Of a DNA stretch of 64,000 nt, positions 8,786-17,237 are shown one piece after another. The DNA comes from an uncultured Eubacteriales bacterium. GTDB taxonomy: Bacteria; Bacillota; Clostridia; Oscillospirales; Ruminococcaceae. Where the stretch lies: NCBI GenBank assembly GCA_900314975.1, contig OMXI01000018.1, forward strand, positions 1 through 64,000, written 5' to 3'. The notes beneath the pieces were generated by a model. That model was not told the DNA's origin and did not search any database. It saw only the letters and a list, made by a program, of their open reading frames with translations. Each line of letters starts with the position of its first letter. Position 1 is the stretch's first letter. The translations under genes and the position numbers were made by a program.

Positions 8786-9099
8786 AGACATACAAAGTTG
8801 TTGTAACAGACGAAGCACAAGAAGCATTTAAAAGATACCTTCGCTATGTTAAGAACATCAAGAAAAATCCATATGCAGCAAAAAACATATTGGATGATTA
8901 CATAGCAACAAGAAAACAACTGTCATCATGTGCTGGTATGCTTGCCGAGCCTGAAAGCGAAAAGCTTCGTCAAAGGAATCTTAAAAGAATGAATTTCTTA
9001 AATCATGACTATTTTATTCTTTTTAAGATGGAGAACGATAAAGCTGTTATCGTCAGCATTTTTCACTCACTTGAGGACTTTGAAAACAAATTGAAATAA
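8782..9099 (+). CDS. RelE/ParE-family toxin
   Basis: A 105-residue basic protein matching the RelE/ParE fold: KVVVTDEAQEAFKRYLRYV at the start (beta strand then helix), a central helix (AAKNILDDYIATRKQL), and the C-terminal strand pattern KRMNFLNHDYFILFKMENDKAVIVSIFHS ending close to the usual length. Members either cleave ribosome-bound mRNA or inhibit gyrase; the sequence does not tell which. It overlaps the antitoxin gene by 4 bp. As the last gene before the putative attachment repeats it may help stabilise the island. Confidence 0.85.
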   Translation: MKTYKVVVTDEAQEAFKRYLRYVKNIKKNPYAAKNILDDYIATRKQLSSCAGMLAEPESEKLRQRNLKRMNFLNHDYFILFKMENDKAVIVSIFHSLEDFENKLK

Positions 9100-9126
9100 C
9101 ATGATGGGGATATATCGTTTTTGAAT

Positions 9127-9148
9127 TTGGTCCTTATTTGGTCCTTAT
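9127..9148 (+). repeat. Tandem 11-bp direct repeat near island end
   Basis: TTGGTCCTTAT is repeated twice back to back. Placed ~120 bp inside the tRNA-like repeats, it could be an integrase arm-type site; this is inference only. Confidence 0.3.
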
Positions 9149-9264
9149 TCGAGCAAAAAGCTGCCTGAAAGTGCCTTAAGCTGCCATAAGTCAAAAGTGT
9201 GGAAACCTCGAAACAGCGGCGTTTACCGCAGATTGCCTTAGACCAGCAAAATCGTTCCATAGCC

Positions 9265-9405
9265 TTCAAGTCCCACCATCTGCACTAACTAAAACCGTGA
9301 TGCTCCGAGGAAATCGAGGAGTATTGCGGTTTTTGTTGTAGTGCAGTGTGCAGACTTGAATCGAGCGACCGCAGGTCGGTTGGCAAGTTCCCACCATCTG
9401 CACTA
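9265..9405 (+). repeat. Paired tRNA-3'-end-like direct repeats, candidate attachment sites
   Basis: TTCAAGTCCCACCATCTGCA (9265-9284, continuing CTA) and CAAGTTCCCACCATCTGCAC (9384-9403, continuing TA) are near-identical. They look like the T-loop, T-stem and acceptor 3' side of a tRNA (a 5' partner such as GCAGATG would be needed). No complete tRNA precedes either copy. Integrative elements commonly use tRNA 3' ends as att sites, and the accessory genes lie immediately to the left, so these may mark the island's right end. Confidence 0.45.
9292..9334 (+). terminator. Terminator-like hairpin
   Basis: AAACCGTGATGCTCC pairs imperfectly with GGAGTATTGCGGTTT across a short loop and is followed by T-rich sequence. 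It sits between the two tRNA-like repeats, as expected downstream of a former tRNA gene. Confidence 0.5.
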
Positions 9406-9535
9406 CAAAAGCTCGATTTTTTGGGCTTTTTTCTTTTCCTGCCCTTCAGATATTTGAACGAGCGACGCAACTCTGCGGCACTCGTTTAAATAGCCGATTT
9501 GTCGTTTGCATTTTGTTTCATATCTTCAGAATCAT

Positions 9536-9565
9536 AAAAAGCGTGAGGTTTTCCCCACGTTTTTC
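9536..9565 (-). terminator. Bidirectional intrinsic terminator
   Basis: AACGTGGGG-AAAA-CCTCACGCTT stem-loop flanked by T-runs on both strands, placed after the minus-strand kinase pseudogene. The rest of 9406-9648 holds no gene I can support. Confidence 0.6.
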
Positions 9566-9648
9566 TGCATTTTATGCTTTCAAATCGACATTTATCATTT
9601 TCACATATTTGTCGGCTGAAAAATATTTGCCACATACTGTTTCCGCTG

Positions 9649-10486
9649 TCAGAAATCAAGCGGCTGAGCGGAATCTATCGCAGGCAGGAGCCTTTGGCGC
9701 AGTACACGCTCGATACGAATTTTCTTTGCTTCCTTGTTATCGCCGACTGTGCCGGTGGACTGGAAGGTCATCATCAGCAGGCAGTACGGCATAAGCTTGT
9801 GCGTGACAGCGCTTATCTCTTCGGGAGATGACACACCGAAATACGCGCCGCACATCACTCCCCATACTTTCTTGGCAAGTTCAAAATCAAATCCAAGAAG
9901 CCCAGCTCATCATCGCTTTTTGCACCGCCACGGCTTGTGGGGATAATAAGGTAGCAAAGCATCAGCCCTGCAATGTCAAACACGGGGTGTCCTGTCGCAG
10001 CATCGCCGATGTCGATAAGCAGGAACTCATCATCCTTCATCATAACATTCTTTGCATTGTAATCGCCATGCAGAAAGGTGTCACGGTCGGGAATGCTGTT
10101 TATAAAGCCCTTGACCTTTGCGGCTTCCTCCTCGGTAATAAACTCAGAAAGCGAATCCACCCACTCGGTCAGCTTCTGCATGCGGTCGGGAAGACATACG
10201 TCTTTTCCCGGGACGATAGTGTGCAGCTGTTTGAGCAGCCCTGCGCTTGTGCCAAAAACATAGGGTATCTTTGAGGGATCCTCGTCGATTATCCGGGCGG
10301 TGGTCTTTGCGTTCAGCAGCTCATACACCACGCCGTAGCGGTCACCGCACCTGACAACATCATAGGAAATAGCAGTCGGGACACCCATGAGAAATGCCTT
10401 ATGCGAGGTGCGGCGCTCCTGCTCTGCAAATTCAAGGCTGATACCGGGAAAAGAGTCAGGGTGTTGTTATCAATCGTTGTTTTCAT
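9649..10486 (-). pseudogene. APH/ChoK-like small-molecule kinase (TIGR02172-like), two frameshifts
   Basis: Translation starts at ATG 10486 (AGGAG 7 nt upstream, MKTTIDNNTLTLFP), but the frame must shift at a CCGG(G) tract near 10444-10448 to reach LEFAEQERRTSHKAFLMGVPTAI. A second shift near 9897-9900 is needed to read LGFDFELAKKVWGVMCGAYFG to the stop at 9649. The middle frame contains the phosphotransferase catalytic loop FLHGDYNAKN and the metal-binding IDIGD. Restoring one base at each site gives exactly 280 codons. The family is related to aminoglycoside/choline kinases of unknown substrate. It follows the dipeptidase gene by 20 bp and probably shares its promoter. Assembly error is the alternative to true decay. 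Confidence 0.8.
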
Positions 10487-10506
10487 GATGTTCTCCTTAA
10501 TTTCAT

Positions 10507-11163
10507 CTATCTTTTCAAGTATTCACACGATACAGGGAACTCAAAATATGTATCGGGATACGGCTCGTCTTTGAGTGCAAAATGCCACCATTCGCAATCA
10601 ATTGGCTCAAATCCGTTTCTAACCATAACGCTTTGCAGCTTCATTCGGTTCTCAAACTGCTCATCTGTTACAGCCTTTGAGTCGGGATGAGATACCTCGC
10701 TGAACAGGTCAAAGGGGCTGCCCATATCAAGCTCCTTGCCCGTTTTCATATCAAGCAGCGTAAGGTCCACGGTACTCCCCCTGCTGTGACTTGACTTGCT
10801 TGCGATATAACCCTTCGCAAACAGCTCCTGCTTTTCCAGATCGGGATAAAAGTAGGGCTTCATTCTCAGGTCAAGATCCTCTATCCCCCACATAACAAAA
10901 TGTCTTACTGCACAGGCGGGACGGTAGGCATCAAATATCTTCAGGCGATAACCCTGGACTATCATTTCGTTGCTCACAGACAAAAGCGCCCTCGCCGCCT
11001 GCTTGGTGATAAGTGCACAAGGCTCCTCATAACCGTTAATTCTGTCGCCTATAAAATTGTAGGTGGAGTAATAGCGTATTTCCTGAACTATCGCAGGCAC
11101 CATATCGGCAAGCACCACAAAGCCCGATGAATCCATTGTTATCTTTCTTTCTGCATCTGTCAT
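10507..11163 (-). CDS. ddpX: D-alanyl-D-alanine dipeptidase (VanX/DdpX family)
   Basis: The 218-residue protein has the family zinc site: SSHSRGSTVDLTL (S-x-H-x3-G-x-x-x-D pattern, about residues 122-134) and EWWHF near residue 191, plus the conserved DAYRP motif (78-82). The enzyme hydrolyses D-Ala-D-Ala, either for peptidoglycan-precursor recycling or, in vancomycin resistance, to remove the drug target; no vanA/vanH partners are present, so a recycling or cell-wall role is more likely. Start ATG has AGGAG 8 nt upstream. No signal peptide is seen, so it should be cytosolic. It is driven by the SARP-type promoter at 11295-11330. Confidence 0.88.
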   Translation of the reverse strand: MTDAERKITMDSSGFVVLADMVPAIVQEIRYYSTYNFIGDRINGYEEPCALITKQAARALLSVSNEMIVQGYRLKIFDAYRPACAVRHFVMWGIEDLDLRMKPYFYPDLEKQELFAKGYIASKSSHSRGSTVDLTLLDMKTGKELDMGSPFDLFSEVSHPDSKAVTDEQFENRMKLQSVMVRNGFEPIDCEWWHFALKDEPYPDTYFEFPVSCEYLKR

Positions 11164-11294
11164 AATAAGGCTCCTTTACTTAGTATCATCACAGCACCGT
11201 AAAAAGATACGCTATTGCGTCCTTGTTGGGAAACATATTACCACAAATCATTCGATCTCATGATTTGCAGCTGCACTTCTTATTTTACTTTTAT

Positions 11295-11330
11295 ATTGTA
11301 GCATAATGCCTGCAACAAAAGTGCAACAAA
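11295..11330 (-). promoter_or_regulatory. SARP-type promoter A (ddpX operon)
   Basis: On the minus strand TTTGTTGCACT (11320-11330) and TTTGTTGCAGG (11309-11319) are adjacent 11-bp repeats. Then follow 8 bp and a TACAAT -10 box (11295-11300). A third degenerate copy (TTTGTCGGGA) lies just upstream. The geometry equals that of the promoters at 20174 and 22407. Confidence 0.75.
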
Positions 11331-11450
11331 TCCCGACAAAAGCGCCCTGTTAAAATCCACAAAGTTTTACAGCAATTTTTGTGACCGTTGTCATTTTCAA
11401 CATAGTTGTTGTGGAAATTTCGTCTTTTTAACTATACGAAAAACAGCCGA

Positions 11451-11486
11451 TTTGTAGCGGATTTGTTGCAGGTGATATGTTTGAAT
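11451..11486 (+). promoter_or_regulatory. SARP-type promoter D (surface-protein gene), weakened
   Basis: On the plus strand TTTGTAGCGGA (11451-11461) and TTTGTTGCAGG (11462-11472), then 8 bp and TTGAAT (11481-11486) in the -10 position. The spacing matches the other three sites, but one octamer and the -10 box are degenerate. It diverges from promoter A across about 120 bp. Confidence 0.6.
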
Positions 11487-11513
11487 AAGACCATAGCCGA
11501 TACATCAGTATAA

Positions 11514-13648
11514 TTACTGACGGCAAACTTTCCTGCACAAGCTGTTTTTGATAAGGCAGATGAAACAACCTACAATAAAATGTTTCTTATGGACAATTCT
11601 ACCCTGTCTGCTGACGCAAACCTTACTGCCTACGGTCTTACAATGGATTTTTCTGAATTTACATTGACCACTAACGGTAATAAATTCAGCGTCTCGCAGG
11701 ACAACGGCACAAGTACTCTGCGTAATGGCACAATTGACGGCGATGTTGACATGACGGTAGGAAGCGGCGAGATAGTTTTTAATAATATGGTCATTACAGG
11801 GTCGCTCAATAACGGTTCACACCCTGTTAGTATAGCAGACGGAGAATACGGTGATATTTCTACAGGCGCCGGCAAGGTTACTATCACAGGCGGTAATTTC
11901 GTTGGAACATTGTCCGGAGACAACATTGAGATTATGGGCGGTAATTTTGCTGAAAAGCCTGACAAGAAATATCTGCCTGATGGTTATACGGTTCTTGACT
12001 GTAACGAAACCATTGACGGTGTGACCTACAAGTATAAGGTAGCTAAAATCTACACAATCAAGTTCGTAAACGACGACGGAACAGAGCTGCAATCAAGCGA
12101 GATTGAATACGGCACAAAGCCTGCATACACAGGCGCAACTCCTACCAAGAAAGCCGATGCGCAGTACACCTACACTTTCAAGGGCTTCCTACCAAGAAAG
12201 CCGATGCGCAGTACACCTACACTTTCAAGGGCTGGGATAAGGAAATCTCTGCCGTAACAGGTGCGGCTACCTACAAGGCAACCTACAACAGCGCAGTTAA
12301 CAAAGCCGCTCTCAAAGCTGCTATCAAGAAGCTCGGCGAACTCAACGAGACTATCAAGGGAGACGAAATATACGCAGATATTTATGAGTCAGTGGTTGAG
12401 ATTCTTGAGGAGGCTCAGGCGGTTGCAGATAACGAAAAAGCAACTGTTGACGAAGTTGCCGAGCAGACAGAACTACTTGAAGAAATGATCGAACACTTCG
12501 ACGAAGCAAAGAAGCTGGTCAGGGATTTTGAGATATCAAACAATGTAGCAATAATGATAAACGAACTGCCCGAGCCGGATGACGTTGACAAGCCCGACAA
12601 GCAGGCTATCGAGGCTGCACGAACAGCTTTCGAGGCTCTGACAGACGATCAGAAAAAGATGATCACACAGTCGGATCTTTATCAGAAATTGATAGATGAT
12701 GAAAAAGCACTTGCGGACGCTTTGAAGCGAATTGACACAACAAGGCTTGCAGGCGCTAACCGCTTTGCAACAGCTGTTGAGATCTCAAAGGCAGGCTTTG
12801 AAGAAGCTGACACAGCAGTTCTTGCATACGGACTTAATTACGCTGACGCTCTCGCAGGCGTGCCGCTTGCAAACAAGCTGGGCGCACCTATCCTGCTCAC
12901 AGACAAGGACAAGCTCAACGCAGATACACTCGCAGAGATAAAGAGACTTGGCGCAAAGAATGTAATCATTCTCGGCGGCGAGGGAGTAATAAGTGCAGAT
13001 GTTGAAAAGGCACTTCAGGCTGAAGAGCTTTCAACCGAGCGTATCGCAGGCAAAACCAGATTCAGCACAGCAGCTGCCATTGCCGAAAGAGTGAATGAAA
13101 ACCCGACAGATGTGATATTTGTTTACGGTCTGGGTTATGCTGATGCGGTATCAGTAAGCAGCGTTGCAGCACTGAAAAATGCACCCATCATCTATCTCAC
13201 GACCGACGGCGAGCTTAATGCCGACACAGCAGCTTACCTTGCAAAGCTTAAAGAGGCTGGCAGCGTAAAGAACGCTTATGTTATCGGCGGTACGGGCGTT
13301 ATCTCGGACGATATGCTCAAAAAAGCAGGCGATGCACTCGGTGTAACACCGACAAGAGTTGCGGGCAAGGACAGATATGAAACAGGCGCTTTGGTAAACA
13401 AGACCTTCGCTGATGTGTTCACATCAGATACTGTCTGCGTTGCAACAGGACTTGACTTCCCCGATGCACTTGCAGGCGGAGTATTCGCAGCACAGCAGAA
13501 AGCGCCTTTGCTGCTTGCAAACGACACGCTTAAAGATGTGCACAAGACTTACCTCACAGAAAAGAATGCACATACCTTCTATGTATTTGGCGGCACAGGT
13601 GCCGTACCCGATAAGCTTGTAACAGAGATAACCGCATTGAGCAAATAA
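11514..13648 (+). pseudogene. CWB2 cell-wall-anchored surface protein, frame-broken and lacking a start
   Basis: The reading frame enters directly after a TAA at 11511 with [14 protein letters not shown], which looks like the end of a signal peptide; no start codon or ribosome site precedes it, and the promoter is only 25 bp away. Residues then form a repetitive beta-rich region, followed by an InlB B-repeat-like module ([12 protein letters not shown]). A 47-bp tandem duplication at 12141-12233 shifts the frame; removing one copy joins it to [13 protein letters not shown] and a helical spacer. Three CWB2 (cell wall binding repeat 2) units fill 12750-13648 ([42 protein letters not shown]). CWB2 triplets anchor proteins to secondary wall polymers. 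An intact shorter protein could still start at an internal ATG near 12392, but it would lack a signal peptide. Confidence 0.8.
12141..12233 (+). repeat. 47-bp tandem duplication breaking the surface-protein frame
   Basis: The 46-nt segment beginning CCTACCAAGAAAGCCGATGC at 12141 recurs exactly from 12188, giving a period of 47 nt. Because 47 is not a multiple of three, the duplication changes the frame; loss of one copy restores it. Confidence 0.95.
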
Positions 13649-13653
13649 CTAAC

Positions 13654-13690
13654 AAGAGCCGGTCTCACACACAGTGAGGCTGGCTCTTTT
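13654..13690 (+). terminator. Intrinsic terminator
   Basis: AAGAGCCGGTCTCAC pairs with GTGAGGCTGGCTCTT, followed by TTCTTT, directly after the surface-protein stop. Confidence 0.8.
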
Positions 13691-13813
13691 CTTTGGTTGC
13701 TCAAACCGGTGTCGCTGCTTTGCAGCACTCGTTTGAATTGCTGTATTTTTTTTGCTTAAATCGGGCTTTCAACACTGCTTAACAGATAGTGTTGATAAAT
13801 GGCAGTGAACAGC

Positions 13814-13847
13814 AAAAAATCGGTTCCGCAATACTAACGAAACCGAT
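13814..13847 (-). terminator. Intrinsic terminator of partner-switching operon
   Basis: On the minus strand ATCGGTTTCG pairs with CGGAACCGAT around a 9-nt loop and is followed by six T. It lies 66 bp beyond the last gene of the operon (ending at 13913). Confidence 0.8.
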
Positions 13848-13912
13848 CATATGCAATATCAGCCTTGACTATTTTGTGCATAAATATGTATCAGGCATAT
13901 TATCACAAAAAT

Positions 13913-14539
13913 CTATGGTCTCTCAAAAAGCTTTTCTACTACTATCTCCGTAGAATTTGTTTTAAGCCAGACCTTAACATCATCAGCGATCCTGGCAATT
14001 ATTGATTTTTCAAGTTCATCTCTTTCCTGTGCATCAGGCTCCATAGTTTGTTCAATGTAGCTGCGGTAAGCCATAAGTGACCACACATTAGTATCCGCAG
14101 GGCTGCCGTGACTTATTCCTACAGCATACCAGCTGTCTATCGCTGCCAATCCTGCCTGATCTGCGGTGATTGCAGGAGTCTGCATACTTGTGCGGAAAAG
14201 CTCTCTTATCTTTCCGACGATTCCTTTTGCATTCTCATTTTTTCCACTCGACGCAACTGACAACAGCTTATCTTCCTGTATCATATCTACTGATTTTTCG
14301 GCTGCAAGGCGTATGCGGCACACAAGACCTTTTTGTGTCATTTCGCTTTCCATATTGAAATCTGCCTCAAAATCATCAAGGATCCCATGTACCATACATA
14401 CTGTTTCCTCCGTAAGCAAACGGATATACATAGCATCTTTGCCGGTAAGCTCATTGTATAATGCAAATTGATCAGCAGTTTTGAGAACTTTATCTTTTCC
14501 TTTGAGGTCGCTGTGTATCTTTATAACATCTGTATTCAT
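13913..14539 (-). CDS. Uncharacterised protein, possibly a divergent ATPase-like regulator
   Basis: A 208-residue soluble protein I do not recognise. An ATG at 14539 preceded by GCGGGA is chosen; a GTG at 14557 overlapping the previous stop is the alternative. The segment YIRLLTEETVCMVHGILDDFEADF resembles the N-box region of anti-sigma HATPases (helix with E and a following H), but no glycine-rich G-box is evident, so any ATP binding is doubtful. A low-complexity middle (SSGKNENAKG) is followed by a helical C-terminus. It closes the operon that also encodes two STAS proteins, an RsbW-like kinase and a PP2C phosphatase, so a role in that switch is plausible. Confidence 0.6.
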   Translation of the reverse strand: MNTDVIKIHSDLKGKDKVLKTADQFALYNELTGKDAMYIRLLTEETVCMVHGILDDFEADFNMESEMTQKGLVCRIRLAAEKSVDMIQEDKLLSVASSGKNENAKGIVGKIRELFRTSMQTPAITADQAGLAAIDSWYAVGISHGSPADTNVWSLMAYRSYIEQTMEPDAQERDELEKSIIARIADDVKVWLKTNSTEIVVEKLFERP

Positions 14540-14553
14540 ATGTTTTCCCGCTT

Positions 14554-14853
14554 TCACTCTATTGTAAGTATTTCAGAGAATCCTGTTATGCTGAATATCT
14601 CCTTAATATCCTCGCTGCAGCCCCTGACTACCATTGTACCTTGAGTGTTCATGCATTTTTGAGCTGTAAGCAGTACACGCAGTCCGGCAGATGAAATGTA
14701 CTCAAGCTTACTGAAATCAAAGACGAGTTCGGTCACTGCGTCTATCGAGTCTTTCAGCTGTGCTTCAAGTTCAGGTGCAGTCGTGGTGTCCAGTCTGCCC
14801 TCTACCGCTACTGTCAGCTTGTCACCCTGCAATTGCTTATTTACTGTCATCAT
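14554..14853 (-). CDS. STAS-domain anti-anti-sigma factor-like protein
   Basis: About 99 residues forming one STAS domain, nearly parallel to the paralogue at 19819. It contains EGRLDTTTAPELE and the phosphorylation-loop signature FSKLEYISSAGLRVLL, in which the serine pair after I is the usual target of an RsbW/SpoIIAB-type kinase. The start is placed at ATG 14853 (AAGGA about 6 nt upstream) rather than the upstream TTG at 14874; ATG 14850 is equally possible. Unphosphorylated, such proteins bind and neutralise anti-sigma kinases. It follows the transporter-HATPase fusion by 29 bp, suggesting that fusion is its cognate kinase. Confidence 0.85.
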   Translation of the reverse strand: MMTVNKQLQGDKLTVAVEGRLDTTTAPELEAQLKDSIDAVTELVFDFSKLEYISSAGLRVLLTAQKCMNTQGTMVVRGCSEDIKEIFSITGFSEILTIE

Positions 14854-14882
14854 TATCATTCCTTTCTTTTTCAAGTCTCACA

Positions 14883-16631
14883 TTAAAGTGTAAGCGTAAG
14901 GTTGTTCAGTCCCAGCGAGTTCACATAGTTTGCGTCCTTGACCAGCTTCATTACCATTCTTATCCCGATGTGCGCCAACGGATCGTCAGACTCGTGAAGC
15001 TCCATATACTTGACAGGATCGAAGTTCGGGCAGTTGTCACGGATACGCAGTACGGGCGAACCGTTTTTCAGCATTACTCTCACGTCTATCGAGTGCTCTT
15101 TTCTGCCCTTGAACCCGTGGTAAGCGATGTTGTTTGCCATTTCCTCTATGCACAGCGCGATCATGGAGCTTATCCTGCTGCTCAGTCCGTGAGTGCGGCA
15201 GAATTCATCAGCCTGCTGTGAAACCTCCACAACTCCGTCAGGCTTAGTTATCGAGCTTTCAAAGCAGTCCTGCACCTGTGCGCCTAATTTGTCAGGCAGC
15301 ATAGCAAACGACTGTGCGCTGATCTCAAACTTCTTGTTTTTCATAAACACCACAAGCGCTATGCACAAAAGCGTGATGCCCTCGCCGCATAAAAAGCCCA
15401 GCCATATGCCCGTAACACCGATAAAACGGCTCAGCACAAATGCCGAGAGCGCTGTGAGCGCAAAGTTCTGAAATACCGAAATAGTCATTGTCAGCTTGAC
15501 TCGCTCGATACCCTGATAGTAGTTCTTGAAGCTCGTGTTCAAAGCGCACGCAACGAGCGACAGCACGAACAAACGCAATCCGCTGACCGCCATGTCCTTC
15601 GCCTCGGGATCGCTCAAAAACATTGTGACCAGAGGCTTTGCAGCGATAAGAACTATGACCGTCACCACCGTGCAGATAACTACTGCATAGCAGCTCATTA
15701 TCTTCACCAGCTTTTTCAGCGCAGTGCTGTCCTCATCGCCGTAGAAGATAGCCGAAAGCGTCAGCGCCACCGCTGCTATGCCAGAGGAAAACGCATAGCA
15801 GATGTTCCCCACCGTCGAGATAACAGAGTACGCTGCAACAGCGTGGTTTCCGCTTACATCAAGCAGCAGCTTGTTGAGAACGAAGGTCAGCAGCACAAGG
15901 CTCACCTGATTGATAAGCGTCGGAACACCGTCCTTCACAAGTCTCACACATACCTTGAAGCTGACCAGCTTGAATGAAAATCTGAAAATGCAGCTTTTCT
16001 TGAAAAAGTATGCAACGCCGATAACAAATGCTATGTAGTAGCTCAGGCTTGAAGCAAGCCCCATACCGAATGTACCCTTTTTGAAAACCGCTACATTGAG
16101 TATATCAAGCACAATGTCCCCGACAGTCATAGCCGCAACAGCGACCACGAGCCTTATCCTGCTGCCCGACATCTGCATATACGGAACCATTATCTGCGCC
16201 GCTATAAAAGCAGGTGCACCGATGATAAATCCACGCAGATAATCCCTTGTGAGACGGAACACCTCGTTGTCGGCAGATGGCTTGCCTGCACCCAGCATAG
16301 TGCAGATAGGGTCGGTGAATATCAGCACCGCAGCCATTCCGATAACAGAGATCGCTGCCGCAAGCACCACCGAAACAGTAAAGCAAGCGTTGGTGCCCTG
16401 CTTGTCACCGCTGCCCATTGTCTTTCCGCACATTACCTGTACTCCTGCCGATACCAGACAGCCAAGCGCCGCAAAAACAAGCAGCACGGGTGTCGCAAGT
16501 CCGTAAGCGGTCATCGAGTCAACGCCCAGGAATTTTCCTATCATCATACTGTCTATCAGCATACATAACGTCACCGTCATTGCAGACAGTATCTGCGTCA
16601 GCAGCATCTGTTTGAAAAGCTTGTTTATCAT
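14883..16631 (-). CDS. MATE-family transporter fused to a HATPase (anti-sigma-kinase-like) domain
   Basis: A 582-residue protein. Residues 1-440 contain about 12 hydrophobic segments with MATE features (LTQILSAMTVTLCMLIDSMMIG at the start, TPVLLVFAALG). Residues 443-582 are a soluble GHKL ATPase of the RsbW type: N-box ALCIEEMANNIAYHG, D-box RIRDNCPNFDP and a reduced glycine box HIGIRMVMKL. MATE proteins export drugs or metabolites by Na+/H+ antiport and normally end near residue 450, so the fusion is unusual. It may couple transport or membrane state to phosphorylation of the neighbouring STAS protein. Start ATG has GAGG 7 nt upstream. It is the fifth gene of the operon headed by promoter B. 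Confidence 0.88.
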   Translation of the reverse strand: MINKLFKQMLLTQILSAMTVTLCMLIDSMMIGKFLGVDSMTAYGLATPVLLVFAALGCLVSAGVQVMCGKTMGSGDKQGTNACFTVSVVLAAAISVIGMAAVLIFTDPICTMLGAGKPSADNEVFRLTRDYLRGFIIGAPAFIAAQIMVPYMQMSGSRIRLVVAVAAMTVGDIVLDILNVAVFKKGTFGMGLASSLSYYIAFVIGVAYFFKKSCIFRFSFKLVSFKVCVRLVKDGVPTLINQVSLVLLTFVLNKLLLDVSGNHAVAAYSVISTVGNICYAFSSGIAAVALTLSAIFYGDEDSTALKKLVKIMSCYAVVICTVVTVIVLIAAKPLVTMFLSDPEAKDMAVSGLRLFVLSLVACALNTSFKNYYQGIERVKLTMTISVFQNFALTALSAFVLSRFIGVTGIWLGFLCGEGITLLCIALVVFMKNKKFEISAQSFAMLPDKLGAQVQDCFESSITKPDGVVEVSQQADEFCRTHGLSSRISSMIALCIEEMANNIAYHGFKGRKEHSIDVRVMLKNGSPVLRIRDNCPNFDPVKYMELHESDDPLAHIGIRMVMKLVKDANYVNSLGLNNLTLTL

Positions 16632-16679
16632 AGATTTTTCCTCTTTGCTAACTTTCGTCTATATAATACCCCTGCCGCT

Positions 16680-17222
16680 TTAGATGCTTGCTATCGCTTC
16701 GCGCAATATCTTTTCTGCGTCCATGCCCTCTATATCAAGCATTTCAGCCATAACAAGACGAGTGTTTTTTATCCCGAAGCAGCCCTCAGCAAGCGCTTTG
16801 ATGTAGTCAAAGCTGAAATCGGGGATATACTTGCCGCCTGCCGTGGTGACGTATACCAGCTCGCTTGCTTTACACATTCCTATCGGTGTACCCCTTTCAT
16901 CGTAGCGCGAGACTATCCCCACAGCGTAGATATTCTCTATGTACACTTTCAGCAGCGACGGGAACGAGCCGTCCCAGAAAGGTGCCGATATAACTATCTT
17001 CTCGGCATTTGAAAACTGGTGTGCATAGTAAAACATCTGATCGTTCAGATCATTCCCTGCGAGCAGCTCCGTGCGCTTGTCGAGCATTTGTGCAGTCAAC
17101 GGCTTGAGGTCCTCATCGGGCAGGTAAAGCTCGGTGTATTTCCCCATTTTGTCAAGAACAGCTCTCGCAAGACGGTCTGTTCTTGAATTTTCACGCACGC
17201 AGCTGTTTATGTAAAGTATCAT
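16680..17222 (-). CDS. NAD(P)H-dependent FMN reductase / flavodoxin-fold oxidoreductase
   Basis: A 180-residue flavodoxin_2-type protein. The N-terminus MILYINSCVRENSRTDRLA is the FMN-phosphate loop (beta strand, S-x-R-x-x-S-R-T), KIVISAPFWDGSFPSLLKVYIENI at residues 74-97 contains the family's P-x-W motif for the flavin ring, and VTTAGG lies near 125-130. Related enzymes (AzoR, quinone and nitro reductases) reduce quinones or azo compounds with NAD(P)H. GAGGTG precedes the ATG by 7 nt. It lies between the phosphatase and transporter genes on one transcript, hinting that the system responds to a redox-active or toxic compound, which is inference. Confidence 0.8.
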   Translation of the reverse strand: MILYINSCVRENSRTDRLARAVLDKMGKYTELYLPDEDLKPLTAQMLDKRTELLAGNDLNDQMFYYAHQFSNAEKIVISAPFWDGSFPSLLKVYIENIYAVGIVSRYDERGTPIGMCKASELVYVTTAGGKYIPDFSFDYIKALAEGCFGIKNTRLVMAEMLDIEGMDAEKILREAIASI

Positions 17223-17237
17223 TTTTGTTCACCTCAA

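Noticed and set aside
9513-9946. Small plus-strand frames near 9.5-9.9 kb
   Set aside because: They lie opposite the kinase pseudogene and a terminator and have no protein-like features.
10507-11163. Vancomycin-resistance cluster
   Set aside because: Only the VanX-type dipeptidase is present; no VanA/B ligase, VanH dehydrogenase or VanRS pair adjoins it.
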